Shown here: positions 26,098 through 34,688 of the stretch, piece after piece
Layout: every line of letters starts with the position of its first letter
Numbering within the stretch: position 1 is the stretch's first letter
NCBI GenBank assembly: GCA_958433005.1
Contig: CAUAWV010000006.1
Location: 9,064 to 73,063, forward strand
Direction of reading: 5' to 3'
Length of the DNA: 64,000 nt
Source: an uncultured Collinsella sp.
GTDB lineage: Bacteria > Actinomycetota > Coriobacteriia > Coriobacteriales > Coriobacteriaceae
Made by a program: the position numbers and the translations under genes
The notes under the pieces: generated by a model
Databases searched by the model: none
The model's input: the letters and a program-made list of their open reading frames with translations, nothing else
What the model was told of the DNA's origin: nothing

Positions 26098-27252
26098 TTA
26101 GTGCTCAGAGAGTACCGGCTTGAGAGCCCCTCGCAGATACTCCAGAGAACTCTGGCGAAGTGAGGAAATCCTGGTTTCGGCACGAGCAAAGTTGACTTGG
26201 GCGACAGAGCAGGATGCGTCCTTAGCATCCCATCGGATTAATCTATCCTCAAGGCCTGTAAGGCTCAAAAAGCTTTCAATTCTTACGTTTTGTGAGGCGG
26301 TGGTGCCAGGTTTAAAGCGTTCAAAGACAGAGAAGTCTCGTTCTAGTAGGGTCGAGAAGACAAGACCGTGGAACGAGTCAGTGCACACATGGGATGCATT
26401 GTCTATGAGCCAGAGGAACTCTAGCGGCCCCACGCCAGAAGGAACCATACCCCCACGCTTAATATCTCCGTTAAACACAGGGATGATAACGAGTTCGAGG
26501 CCCTTTTTCTTGGCAATGGAACGGGCAAGCTTCCAGTTCCCCTCGGAGCGACCCAAGAAGTAGCAGAGACAGTAGCGCTCGGAGACTAGCGGAGTGTCAT
26601 GCCGACTGATAGAACGCCACTCATCAGCACCGAGCAGTACCACTGGATCGCAGACAACCTTACACTCCCTGCCGCTAAGGTCCCTCACCATTCGCGCTCC
26701 CGCAGTCTCACGAGCGCTCAAAGCGTTGAAGCCAGAGACAAGTGGGGCGATAGCCGCAGCAATGGTATCCGGGAGCGAGTCACAACCGAAGCTTGGAGCA
26801 TAGGCGATACGGGGTTTATCGTCAGCGACGAAATCGAGATAGTAACGAGGGTCGAAGCAACGTGGGGACCACACTTGATCGCTGCCACAGACAAACGCAT
26901 CAAAAAAGGAATTCAGAGCTTCAAAATCATCTGGCGAAGCTACCGGCTCGGTTTCTTTAATGAAGGTGGAAGTAAACCCCTTGAACGCGGCACTCTTCTC
27001 GGCTGAGGTGAACGGCGCAACCCCCATTGCACGCTGCTGGAACATGCGAGCGGCCTTGAAGGGCTTACTCTTACGCAGCCCGGATTGATTTCGCTGCTGC
27101 CAAGGCGCGGGGTCGTAATTCACGAGGCGAGCGTCCGCCCCAATGTCATTCAATGTTCTTTGCAAGGCATATGCCTGAAGAACCGTCCCATAGTTTTGAG
27201 ACTGGTACCAAGTCATTTGAGAAATTAGAGGTTTGTGAATATCAGGAATCAC
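26098..27252 (-). CDS. Polysaccharide pyruvyl transferase family protein
   Basis: A 384-residue protein of the CsaB/WcaK-like family, which adds a ketal-linked pyruvate from PEP to a sugar, putting a negative charge on the polymer. The family pattern is visible: QNYGTVLQAYALQ at the N terminus, CGSDQVWSP in the middle, and THSFH-like CTDSFHGLVFSTLL near residue 300. It overlaps the start of the upstream polymerase end by 11 bp. Confidence 0.87.
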   Translation of the reverse strand: MIPDIHKPLISQMTWYQSQNYGTVLQAYALQRTLNDIGADARLVNYDPAPWQQRNQSGLRKSKPFKAARMFQQRAMGVAPFTSAEKSAAFKGFTSTFIKETEPVASPDDFEALNSFFDAFVCGSDQVWSPRCFDPRYYLDFVADDKPRIAYAPSFGCDSLPDTIAAAIAPLVSGFNALSARETAGARMVRDLSGRECKVVCDPVVLLGADEWRSISRHDTPLVSERYCLCYFLGRSEGNWKLARSIAKKKGLELVIIPVFNGDIKRGGMVPSGVGPLEFLWLIDNASHVCTDSFHGLVFSTLLERDFSVFERFKPGTTASQNVRIESFLSLTGLEDRLIRWDAKDASCSVAQVNFARAETRISSLRQSSLEYLRGALKPVLSEH

Positions 27253-28432
27253 GGAGTACTCTCCTTTCGATAGGCACCATTCCTCGAGAGAGGAGAATTA
27301 GAGGGGCGCAGACAGCAGCATTTACGGCATGCCACTCGGTGAAAGCAAAGATGAAAATGGCAATAAGAGCGGCTGCAAAGATGGGATCGATTCCTTCCTT
27401 CAATTTGAAAGCACGCCATGCGAGCACTAGAAGCCAGGCGAAACCTGCGACCCCCATATTGAACAGAAACGATGCGTACATCCCATCAACAGTGTGGATA
27501 TCGTGAAATGATCCCCTGATGAGAAGAACGCCTTCAAAGGCATGGTGTCCGAAAACTGTGAGACCAGCATAATTCCATTGTGCCCACCAAAGAGCAGGCC
27601 TACCAGTAAGAAAATCACTCGCAGCCTGGCTGAAGTTGGGTCCCATGAACCAGATGGCGGAAATCCACAACGTAAAAAGAAAGAGAACCAAAGGAACGGC
27701 AACGATAACCCTTGGCACCCATTTTACAAAGCCGCTGCCCGCACGATTTGACCAGGCCGTTAGTACAACCACCAATGCATAGAAGAGAAGGAGAGATGCT
27801 GCCGAAGTCCGCGAACCCGCTACAGCAACAATCACACTCGTAGAAATCGCGCCGACGATTCCCCTCAGCGCAATGTGTACATCCGTTCGACAGAACATGG
27901 CCATAGCCCAAGCGAAGAATACGGCTGCGCAGTAATTCGGATGGATAAAAAACAACGCACTACGATTCGAAGACAGGCCTCCGATATCGGACCATTGCAA
28001 TCCAATCGTCACGCCCATCAGCCGAGCGATGACATAGGTCCAGATCATAAGGACTATGATTGCCGTTACGGCGCGGCTCCAGCATTTAAGGATAGATTGC
28101 GGATCAATTTCATATGCGGCGGTAAGAAGAAGCGAAGTAGTCAACAAAACAGACTCGCCAGATAGAACATAGGACACAGTTCCGAGACATATACCTATAA
28201 TTCCCAAACCGCTCGAGTGGCCCTCCAGGAAAAGGACAGCCACCCTGAACGCCAGAAAAGCGCATCCAAATAGCAATAAGACCTTAGCAAACGCACCTTC
28301 TACCGCAACGAAAACAGTAGCTTGGAGAAAGAATTTGGCAAATAAGACCCAAAAACCCATCCAGAAGAAGACCGAGCTCCTTGACGAAAGTGATAGGTTT
28401 ACAGGCTGATCAGCGGTAGCGCTATTCGTCAT
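27242..28432 (-). CDS. Wzy/O-antigen-ligase-type membrane polymerase
   Basis: A 396-residue protein made almost wholly of hydrophobic helices (about ten or more), with a larger polar loop at about residues 255-300, the architecture of Wzy polymerases and O-antigen ligases. Sequence conservation in this family is weak, so the call rests on topology and context. The ATG at 28432 follows GGAGG by 9 nt and overlaps the upstream glycosyltransferase by 11 bp. A much longer upstream frame is the shadow of that gene. Confidence 0.8.
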   Translation of the reverse strand: MTNSATADQPVNLSLSSRSSVFFWMGFWVLFAKFFLQATVFVAVEGAFAKVLLLFGCAFLAFRVAVLFLEGHSSGLGIIGICLGTVSYVLSGESVLLTTSLLLTAAYEIDPQSILKCWSRAVTAIIVLMIWTYVIARLMGVTIGLQWSDIGGLSSNRSALFFIHPNYCAAVFFAWAMAMFCRTDVHIALRGIVGAISTSVIVAVAGSRTSAASLLLFYALVVVLTAWSNRAGSGFVKWVPRVIVAVPLVLFLFTLWISAIWFMGPNFSQAASDFLTGRPALWWAQWNYAGLTVFGHHAFEGVLLIRGSFHDIHTVDGMYASFLFNMGVAGFAWLLVLAWRAFKLKEGIDPIFAAALIAIFIFAFTEWHAVNAAVCAPLILLSRGMVPIERRVLRDS

Positions 28433-29492
28433 TCGAAAGAACCTCCCAATAGCGCTCCGCCACGGCATCCCAAGTATTCGCTGTGGCAACAGCGTGAGAG
28501 CGACTTGCCACCTCGCGATAGAGGGCGTTATCAGAACACAGGCGAACAAGGGATGTGGCAGCCTCATCTGCCCAATCCGCTTCGTCGATATCGCAACGAA
28601 TAGAGTTGGATCCGTCAAAGAGCGCAGAGGCGCCGCACTTCTCGGAAACAATAGGTATGCAGCAAGATGCGGCGCCCTCCAAAACGGATACATTGAAGGT
28701 GTCGAACCTGCTGAGCCCGGCATAGAAGTCAGCCTTACGATAGAGCCTCATTAACTCTTCCTTGTCAGATATTTCTCCGCGGTAATCAAGCTCAACACCA
28801 CCCTCCCTAGCCATCTTTTCGCAGAGGGCACGATTGGAGCCGACGGCCCGGGAATCCCGACCGCATACTATGAGCCTAGGTTGGGCATCCGTTAGGGCAG
28901 CATACTTCGACAGCGCAAGGAGTGCGAGATCGCAGCCCTTGCGCTCCTCGAATCCTCCCGTCGTTATCACGACGGGAGGATTCGAGGAGCGCTTCTCAGC
29001 CAACAATGAGTCGACTTCAACCCCTACAGGGAGGTCGACACCGTTCCCGATCACCGTAACGTTTTCGTTACGGCCATACAACTTCTTAAGAACTTCAGCC
29101 TCAAACCTAGAAACACAGATGAGATTCGGGAACTCTCTAATTAGCTTAGGTTCGAGCTTAAGATCACGAGACAGCACCGGCCGGTATTTGCGTTCTTCGG
29201 CTGCAATGCCATGAACTACGAGGTAGTAGTTATTGCCGTGATCAATCTTCGATAGCATGCAGAGCGCCATGGGTACTCTGAATCCATTTTGGTGCACGCA
29301 TATGGAGTAACCCTTGTAAGTAAATGGAATCTTCACAATGAGCTTTAGCACATCGGCAAAGGAATAAACCTCAGCAAGCTTGCAAGCATGATTCTGGGCA
29401 AGACGGGAGTGGACTGCCGCGGCTACGCCCAAAGGCCCCCTGTTTCCGTCGAGACGTGAAATCAGCAGCACCTTCTCATTAGGAAAGTCCAT
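28422..29492 (-). CDS. Glycosyltransferase family 4-like
   Basis: A 356-residue GT-B enzyme. The donor-site pattern FNVSVLEGAASCCIPIVSEKCG (E-x7-type motif) is near residue 275, and GNGVDLPVG marks the domain boundary. Acceptor and donor are unknown. The start ATG 29492 overlaps by 14 bp the stop of the acetyltransferase in its repaired frame, which argues the two were translated together. A perfect 52-bp hairpin-forming inverted repeat (28941-28992) lies inside the coding region. Confidence 0.86.
   Translation of the reverse strand: MDFPNEKVLLISRLDGNRGPLGVAAAVHSRLAQNHACKLAEVYSFADVLKLIVKIPFTYKGYSICVHQNGFRVPMALCMLSKIDHGNNYYLVVHGIAAEERKYRPVLSRDLKLEPKLIREFPNLICVSRFEAEVLKKLYGRNENVTVIGNGVDLPVGVEVDSLLAEKRSSNPPVVITTGGFEERKGCDLALLALSKYAALTDAQPRLIVCGRDSRAVGSNRALCEKMAREGGVELDYRGEISDKEELMRLYRKADFYAGLSRFDTFNVSVLEGAASCCIPIVSEKCGASALFDGSNSIRCDIDEADWADEAATSLVRLCSDNALYREVASRSHAVATANTWDAVAERYWEVLSNDE
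28941..28992. repeat. Intragenic inverted repeat, 24-bp perfect arms, 4-nt loop
   Basis: Arm 28941-28964 (GCGCTCCTCGAATCCTCCCG then TCGT) and its exact complement 28969-28992 around TATC. Both arms are coding: they encode EKRSSNPPVV and TTGGFEERKG of the glycosyltransferase. The second is the usual GT-4 block; the first looks like a copy of it in reverse complement. Confidence 0.92.
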
Positions 29493-30041
29493 AAACGATA
29501 TCCTCTTTGGCCTCGTGCTTTTCAAGGAACTCATCTACAGTTCCAACAACGCGAGCCGGGTTGCCGCATACGACCGATCCAACCGGAAAGCGGCCTTTGA
29601 CAACCGACCCCCCCCGATGATGCAGTCATCACCGATAACAGTGCCAGGCAGAATCATTGTGTTTGCGCCGATAAAACAGTTCCTGCCAATAGTCACAGAC
29701 TTGAGAAGCTTACCATGAGTCCCACGGCGAGCATACAACGCCTTGTCGATGCTGTAGTCGTGGACTAAGATGGACGTTCCATAGCTGATGGTGACTCCAT
29801 CGCCCAAAGTGATGAGATTGTAGCCCGCCGCATCGAAGCGGCATTCAGGGCTTATCCAAGGATCACCGTACTCGGAGAACTTATCCGAGATGTTGACCCC
29901 TAGCCACGCCAAGTAGCGAGGGTATAGCTTTTTATAAGTTTTGTTCGATAACTTATTTATTGCAAGGAGAACGCCCTTTAAAGGTATTTTCGCTACGCGT
30001 TTATATCCCTGAGCAGCAGGAACGACTTTGTCGACCCTCAT
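29479..30041 (-). pseudogene. Left-handed beta-helix acetyltransferase, out of frame at a G8 tract
   Basis: Sugar O- or N-acetyltransferase of the hexapeptide-repeat type (VTIGRNCFIGANTMILPGTVIG). In the minus strand the gene reads well to IIGGG, then hits eight Gs (29608-29615). As it stands the frame goes to RLSKAAFRL and stops at 29535, losing the normal end. With nine Gs it reads GGGSVVKGRFPVGSVVCGNP and on to VDEFLEKHEAKEDIVYGLS, the canonical family C terminus, stopping at 29479 (187 residues). So this copy is a one-base-short, probably phase-variable, allele, unless it is a sequencing error. Confidence 0.88.
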
Positions 30042-30043
30042 TA

Positions 30044-31231
30044 TTAAAAGCCTTTCTCTATCATGGATAGTGCTTGATCAAAGCCGGCAACGAAACTTGA
30101 ATCAGCACGATGAAGCGTCTCCCTGCACCCACCTGTGTCGTAAGTTATAACAGGAGTGCCACAGGCCTCGGCTTCAAGGTTGACCGTCGGATAGTTGTCC
30201 TCTACGGTAGGATTGAAATAGACGTCCGCCGTTGTATAGATGCCGGCGAGCTCCTGGGGAGAGTTGGTACGTTTGAGGCCAACAACGCCCCGGGGAAGCG
30301 CCTTTAGCTGCCGATCCGAAAGGCCGACGAGCGCTACGACAAACTTGTCAGAGTCAAGTTCCTCGGCTAAGCGGACGAAATCAGGAAGTCCCTTGCGCTT
30401 GGTCCAAGGGCTCGCAACGCCTAGCACCATAAACCGGTCGCCAATACCGTATCTCTCGCGGAAGTCGCTTGGGGTGGGTTTGAAAACGTCGGTGTCGATG
30501 ACGTTATGACGGACCTCCACCGGATAATCTTTGAGAAAGCTCTCCCCGACCAAATCCGCGAGCCACTGTGAAGGTGTTATTAGCGTCATCCGCTCAGGCG
30601 GTACGCTCGTGAAGATGCGTTTCTTATCTTCATAGTTTCTCGCGCAGTTGGTTTTTGAAATCGTTATGGGATAGGTGTCCAGCTGCGGGCAGCATTTCGA
30701 GTACGCGCAATGAGACTGCCATTGTGCACACTTCACATATGTGAAGTGTGCACAATGGCCCGTAAAGGCCCAGCAATCGTGCAACGTCCATTTAACCTGG
30801 CAACGATGTGAGGCGAGCCAAGAGAACAGCATCTCTATGTTCACGTAATAGCCGTGTATGTTATGCAGGTGCACCACATCGGGATCGATCTCGTCCAGGC
30901 GCTTGAGCAGTTTTGCGGTATCTCGCTTAGAGTAGAAGCCCATGCGGTCATGCAAACGTGTCATGGCGCCGTGGGAGAGGTAGCCGGCCTTCGAAGCGCA
31001 GCACTGCTCATGGTCGCTTATCGTGTTGTGTCGACGGCCCCAGAAGATGTAAGAGTCAACCCCGCGCTCAGTCAGCTCATGGTGAAGGTTGCGCATTATG
31101 GTACCGGTGGAACCGTTGTAAAAGCTGTTGAGCTGGACGTAGCGCAGCGGGCGTCCCAGACATTCACCCAGAGCGAGTGCTTCGTCGACGAGCGCGTCGG
31201 TCGTGAGCCCTTGGGTCTGCGACACTAGCAT
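30044..31231 (-). CDS. Glycosyltransferase family 4-like
   Basis: A 395-residue GT-B enzyme with HDCWAFTGHCAHF...CPQ in the N domain, a cysteine-rich block typical of one bacterial GT-4 group, and the donor motif EDNYPTVNLEAEACGTPVI near the C terminus. The ATG at 31231 follows GGAGG closely and overlaps the capG stop by 7 bp; the longer upstream frame is the shadow of capG. A 42-bp perfect palindrome lies within the GHCAHF region. Confidence 0.87.
   Translation of the reverse strand: MLVSQTQGLTTDALVDEALALGECLGRPLRYVQLNSFYNGSTGTIMRNLHHELTERGVDSYIFWGRRHNTISDHEQCCASKAGYLSHGAMTRLHDRMGFYSKRDTAKLLKRLDEIDPDVVHLHNIHGYYVNIEMLFSWLASHRCQVKWTLHDCWAFTGHCAHFTYVKCAQWQSHCAYSKCCPQLDTYPITISKTNCARNYEDKKRIFTSVPPERMTLITPSQWLADLVGESFLKDYPVEVRHNVIDTDVFKPTPSDFRERYGIGDRFMVLGVASPWTKRKGLPDFVRLAEELDSDKFVVALVGLSDRQLKALPRGVVGLKRTNSPQELAGIYTTADVYFNPTVEDNYPTVNLEAEACGTPVITYDTGGCRETLHRADSSFVAGFDQALSMIEKGF
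30718..30759. repeat. 42-bp perfect palindrome without loop, inside a glycosyltransferase gene
   Basis: Left arm 30718-30738 begins GCCATTGTGCACACTTCAC; the right arm 30739-30759 is its exact complement. The codons spell the conserved family block GHCAHFTYVKCAQW, so the palindrome coexists with a constrained protein motif. Palindromes of this length without a spacer are usually unstable in replicating DNA. Confidence 0.93.
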
Positions 31232-32406
31232 TTCCTCCACACCATCTTGTCTACGACGCCTGTGTAGCTCTGGATGATTTTCACGACCTTGGTGGACACG
31301 GTCTCGTCGGCGTAGTCGGGCACGGGGGCCTCGGGGAGCGACCCCTCGGCGTCGAGCTCGACGGCGGTGTGGACCGCCTGGAGCAGGCCGCGCTCGCTGA
31401 TGCCGGCAAGCGTGAAGCACGCCTTGTCCAGCGCCTCGGGGCGCTCGGTCGAGGTACGGATGCACACCGCCGGGAACGGGCGGCCGATACTGGCGAAGAA
31501 GCTCGACTCCTCGGGCAGGGTGCCGGAGTCGGAGACAACCGCGAAGGCGTTCATCTGCAGGCAGTTGTAGTCGTGGAAACCCATGGGCTCGTGCATGCGC
31601 ACGCGCGGGTCGAGCTTGAAGCCAGTGGCCTCCAGGCGCTTACGGGAGCGCGGGTGGCAGGAGTACAGGATCGGCATGTCGTATTTCTCGGCCAGCGCGT
31701 TGATCGCGGTGAACAGGCTCGTGAAGTTCGCCTCGGTGTCGATGTTCTCCTCGCGGTGGGCCGAGAGCAGCATATAGCGCTTGGGCTCAAGGCGGAGCTC
31801 GGAGAGGATATCGGATGCCTCGATCTTGTCCAGGTTGGCGCGCAGGACCTCCGCCATGGGCGAGCCTGTGACGTAGGTGCGCTCCGGGGCGCAGCCGGTG
31901 TCCTTGAGGTAGCGACGGGCGTGCTCGGAGTAGGCAAGGTTGACGTCGGAGATCACGTCGACGATGCGGCGGTTGGTCTCCTCGGGCAGGCACTCGTCCT
32001 TGCAGCGGTTGCCCGCCTCCATGTGGAAGATGGGGATGTGGAGCCTCTTGGCCGCGATAGCGGACAGGCAGCTGTTGGTGTCGCCCAGGATCAGCAGCGC
32101 ATCGGGCTGGACCTGCACCATCAGCTTATAGCTCGCGGCGATGATATTGCCCACCGTCTCGCCCAGGTCGGCGCCCACAGCGTCCAGGTAGACGTCGGGG
32201 TCGTCCAGCGACAGGTCGCGGAAGAAGATGCCGTTGAGCGTGTAGTCGTAGTTCTGCCCGGTGTGAGCCAGCAGGCAGTCGAAGTGGCGGCGGCACTTCT
32301 TGATGACCTCGGACAGGCGGATGACCTCGGGGCGGGTGCCCACGATGATCAGCAGCTTCAGGCGGCCGTCGTCCCCGAAGCGGATATCGGAATAGTCCTT
32401 GCCCAT
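31225..32406 (-). CDS. capG: UDP-sugar 2-epimerase, CapG/FnlC type
   Basis: A 393-residue WecB-like GT-B-fold epimerase (GTRPEVIRLSEVI, LAHTGQNYDY, GDTNSCLSA, HMEAGNRC..., PEETNRRIVD). Alone it could be WecB, but its place directly after capE and capF indicates CapG/FnlC, which makes UDP-L-FucNAc from the talose intermediate. It follows capF by 4 bp. By eye, codon third positions are very G/C-rich compared with the downstream glycosyltransferases. Confidence 0.9.
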   Translation of the reverse strand: MGKDYSDIRFGDDGRLKLLIIVGTRPEVIRLSEVIKKCRRHFDCLLAHTGQNYDYTLNGIFFRDLSLDDPDVYLDAVGADLGETVGNIIAASYKLMVQVQPDALLILGDTNSCLSAIAAKRLHIPIFHMEAGNRCKDECLPEETNRRIVDVISDVNLAYSEHARRYLKDTGCAPERTYVTGSPMAEVLRANLDKIEASDILSELRLEPKRYMLLSAHREENIDTEANFTSLFTAINALAEKYDMPILYSCHPRSRKRLEATGFKLDPRVRMHEPMGFHDYNCLQMNAFAVVSDSGTLPEESSFFASIGRPFPAVCIRTSTERPEALDKACFTLAGISERGLLQAVHTAVELDAEGSLPEAPVPDYADETVSTKVVKIIQSYTGVVDKMVWRKC

Positions 32407-32410
32407 GCGG

Positions 32411-33628
32411 CTAGACCTCCTCGTAGTAGGTGTCGGGGTCCTCGGGGTCGAAGGGCTCGTTGGCCCACATGACCGTCACGAGGTCCTCGGTGTCGGACAT
32501 GTTGGTGATGGAGTGCGTGTAGCCGGGGATCATCTCGACCACGCGCATGTCGGGACCAGAGACGACATACTCGTCGACGGGGAAGGGCTTGCCCTCGGCG
32601 TCCTCCCCCACCCTCCTCAGCCTGATCGACGCGGTACCGGAGACCACCAGGAACCTCTCCCATTTGCTCATGTGCCAGTGGTTGCCCTTGGTGATGCCGG
32701 GCTTCGAGACGTTGATGGAGACCTGGCCGCGCTCCGGCGTGCGCAGGAACTCGGTGAACGAGCCGCGCTCGTCGGTGTTGGGCTTCAGGGAGTAGGCGAA
32801 GTGCCCCGGCTCGTAGTGGGACAGGAACGTGCTCCAGAGCTTCTTGGAGAAGGATCCCTCGGAAAGGTCCGGCACCGAAAGCGTCTCGCGGCTGTCGCGG
32901 AAGCTGCCCAGCAGGTAGACGATCTCGCCCAGGGTTTTCACGTCAGTCCCGGGGACGTAGCAGAAATCATCTCCGTCGACGCGCTCGAGCCCCTCGTATC
33001 CGCAGCGGTGCTCCTCCCCCAGCAGGGCGCCCAGCATCTCGTCGACGAGGTCGTCGATGTAGAGGAGCTCCAGCTCCACCGAGGGGTCGTTCACGGTGTA
33101 GGGGCGGCCGTTGGCGATGGCGTCGCAGAAGGTGGCCACGGCAGAGTTGTAACGCGGGCGGCACCACTTGCCGTAGAGGTTGGGAAAGCGGTAGATGAGC
33201 ACCGGGGCGCCCGTGCGCTCGGAATAATCGCGGAACAGGCCCTCCCCCGCCAGTTTCGACTCGCCGTAGACCGAGCCCTCAAAACGGCCGGAAAGGCTCG
33301 CCTGCGCGGAGCTGGAGAGCATGACGGGGCACGTGTTCCCGTGGCGCACGAGGGCATCAAGCAGCGTGGAGGCGAACCCGAAGTTGCCCTCCATGAACTC
33401 CGCCTGGTCCTCGGGGCGGTTGACGCCGGCCAGGTTGAAGACGAAGTCGGCGCGGGAGCAGTAGCCGTCCAGCTCCTCGGTCGTCGAGTCGACGTCATAC
33501 TCCATGACCTCGAGCGGCAGCAGGGCTCGGTATTTGGCGCGGCGGTCCTTGCCGTCGCGGATGTTTTTCAGCGCGCAGCAGAGGTTCTTCCCGACGAAGC
33601 CCCTGGCGCCGGTGACGAGGACGCGCAC
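32411..33628 (-). CDS. capF: CapF/FnlB bifunctional SDR-cupin enzyme
   Basis: Second step of UDP-L-FucNAc synthesis. The 405-residue product has an N-terminal SDR domain (TGARGFVG at residues 6-13, YGESK as catalytic pair) and a C-terminal cupin from about residue 280 with KGNHWHMSKWERFLV, the metal-binding type block of CapF. Length matches the family. It is 1 bp from capE. Confidence 0.93.
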   Translation of the reverse strand: MRVLVTGARGFVGKNLCCALKNIRDGKDRRAKYRALLPLEVMEYDVDSTTEELDGYCSRADFVFNLAGVNRPEDQAEFMEGNFGFASTLLDALVRHGNTCPVMLSSSAQASLSGRFEGSVYGESKLAGEGLFRDYSERTGAPVLIYRFPNLYGKWCRPRYNSAVATFCDAIANGRPYTVNDPSVELELLYIDDLVDEMLGALLGEEHRCGYEGLERVDGDDFCYVPGTDVKTLGEIVYLLGSFRDSRETLSVPDLSEGSFSKKLWSTFLSHYEPGHFAYSLKPNTDERGSFTEFLRTPERGQVSINVSKPGITKGNHWHMSKWERFLVVSGTASIRLRRVGEDAEGKPFPVDEYVVSGPDMRVVEMIPGYTHSITNMSDTEDLVTVMWANEPFDPEDPDTYYEEV

Positions 33629-33629
33629 C

Positions 33630-34688
33630 CTACTGCACCGCCTCGTGCTCGCGGCCCTCGAGCGCCAGCTGCACGTACTCGGCGGTCTTGATCTTGGCGA
33701 TGGTGCCCTCTACGTCGAGCCTCTCGGTGTTGTGGGAGGTGTAGGACTCGTCGGCCTGGGTCTCCACCTCACCGTCCACGACGAACTTGTCGTAGTTCAG
33801 GTCGCGCGAGTCGCATGCCACGCGGTAGTAGCCACCCATGTCCTCGGCGCGCAGGCGCTCCTCGCGGGTCATGAGGGTCTCGAAGAGCTTCTCGCCGTGG
33901 CGGGTGCCGATCACCTGGGTGCCCACGCGGCCGAAGACCTCCTGGACCGCCTCGGCGAGGTCGCCGATGGTGGAGGCAGGCGCCTTCTGGATGAACAGGT
34001 CGCCGGGGTTGGCGTGCTCGAAGGCGAACTGCACCAGGTCGACCGCCTCGTCCAGGTTCATGAGGAAGCGGGTCATGTTGGGGTCGGTGACCGTGAGCGG
34101 CTCCCCTTTTCGGATGCGGTCGATGAACAGCGGGATGACGCTGCCGCGCGAGCACATGACGTTGCCGTAGCGGGTGCAGCAGATGGTGGTGCGGCCGGCG
34201 CCGTTTCGGGCGTTGGCGTAGATGATGGACTCCATCATGGCCTTGGACTTGCCCATGGCGTTGATGGGGTATGCCGCCTTGTCGGTGGACAGGCACACGA
34301 CGCGGTCGACGCCCTCGTCGATCGCGGCGTGCAGCACGTTGTCCGTGCCGATGACGTTGGTGCGCACGGCCTCCATGGGGAAGAACTCGCAGGAGGGCAC
34401 CTGCTTCAAGGCGGCGGCGTGGAAGATGTAGTCCACGCCGTGCATGGCGTCGCGCACCGACTGGGCGTTACGGACGTCGCCGATGAAGAAGCGCACCTTG
34501 GAGGCGAGCTCGGGCGACTTCTCCTGCAGGCGGTGGCGCATGTCGTCCTGCTTCTTCTCGTCGCGAGAGAAGATGCGGATCTCGGCCAGGTCGGTGTCCA
34601 TGAAGTGCTTGAGGACGGTGTTGCCGAACGAGCCGGTGCCGCCCGTGATCATCAGGGTCTTGTCTTTGAATGCGGTGGTGGATTTCAT
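33630..34688 (-). CDS. capE: CapE/FnlA UDP-GlcNAc 4,6-dehydratase (5-epimerising)
   Basis: First step of UDP-L-FucNAc synthesis. The 352-residue extended SDR has GGTGSFG (residues 16-22), SRDEKKQ, and STDKAAYPINAMGKSK, the modified catalytic region (M-GK in place of YxxxK) typical of the CapE/FlaA1-like inverting group. With capF and capG it forms a complete three-gene set. It lies immediately downstream of the WecG-type gene. Confidence 0.92.
   Translation of the reverse strand: MKSTTAFKDKTLMITGGTGSFGNTVLKHFMDTDLAEIRIFSRDEKKQDDMRHRLQEKSPELASKVRFFIGDVRNAQSVRDAMHGVDYIFHAAALKQVPSCEFFPMEAVRTNVIGTDNVLHAAIDEGVDRVVCLSTDKAAYPINAMGKSKAMMESIIYANARNGAGRTTICCTRYGNVMCSRGSVIPLFIDRIRKGEPLTVTDPNMTRFLMNLDEAVDLVQFAFEHANPGDLFIQKAPASTIGDLAEAVQEVFGRVGTQVIGTRHGEKLFETLMTREERLRAEDMGGYYRVACDSRDLNYDKFVVDGEVETQADESYTSHNTERLDVEGTIAKIKTAEYVQLALEGREHEAVQ

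Noticed and set aside
31369..32472. A 367-codon plus-strand frame opposite capG
   Set aside because: Antisense shadow; capG has full family motifs and operon context.
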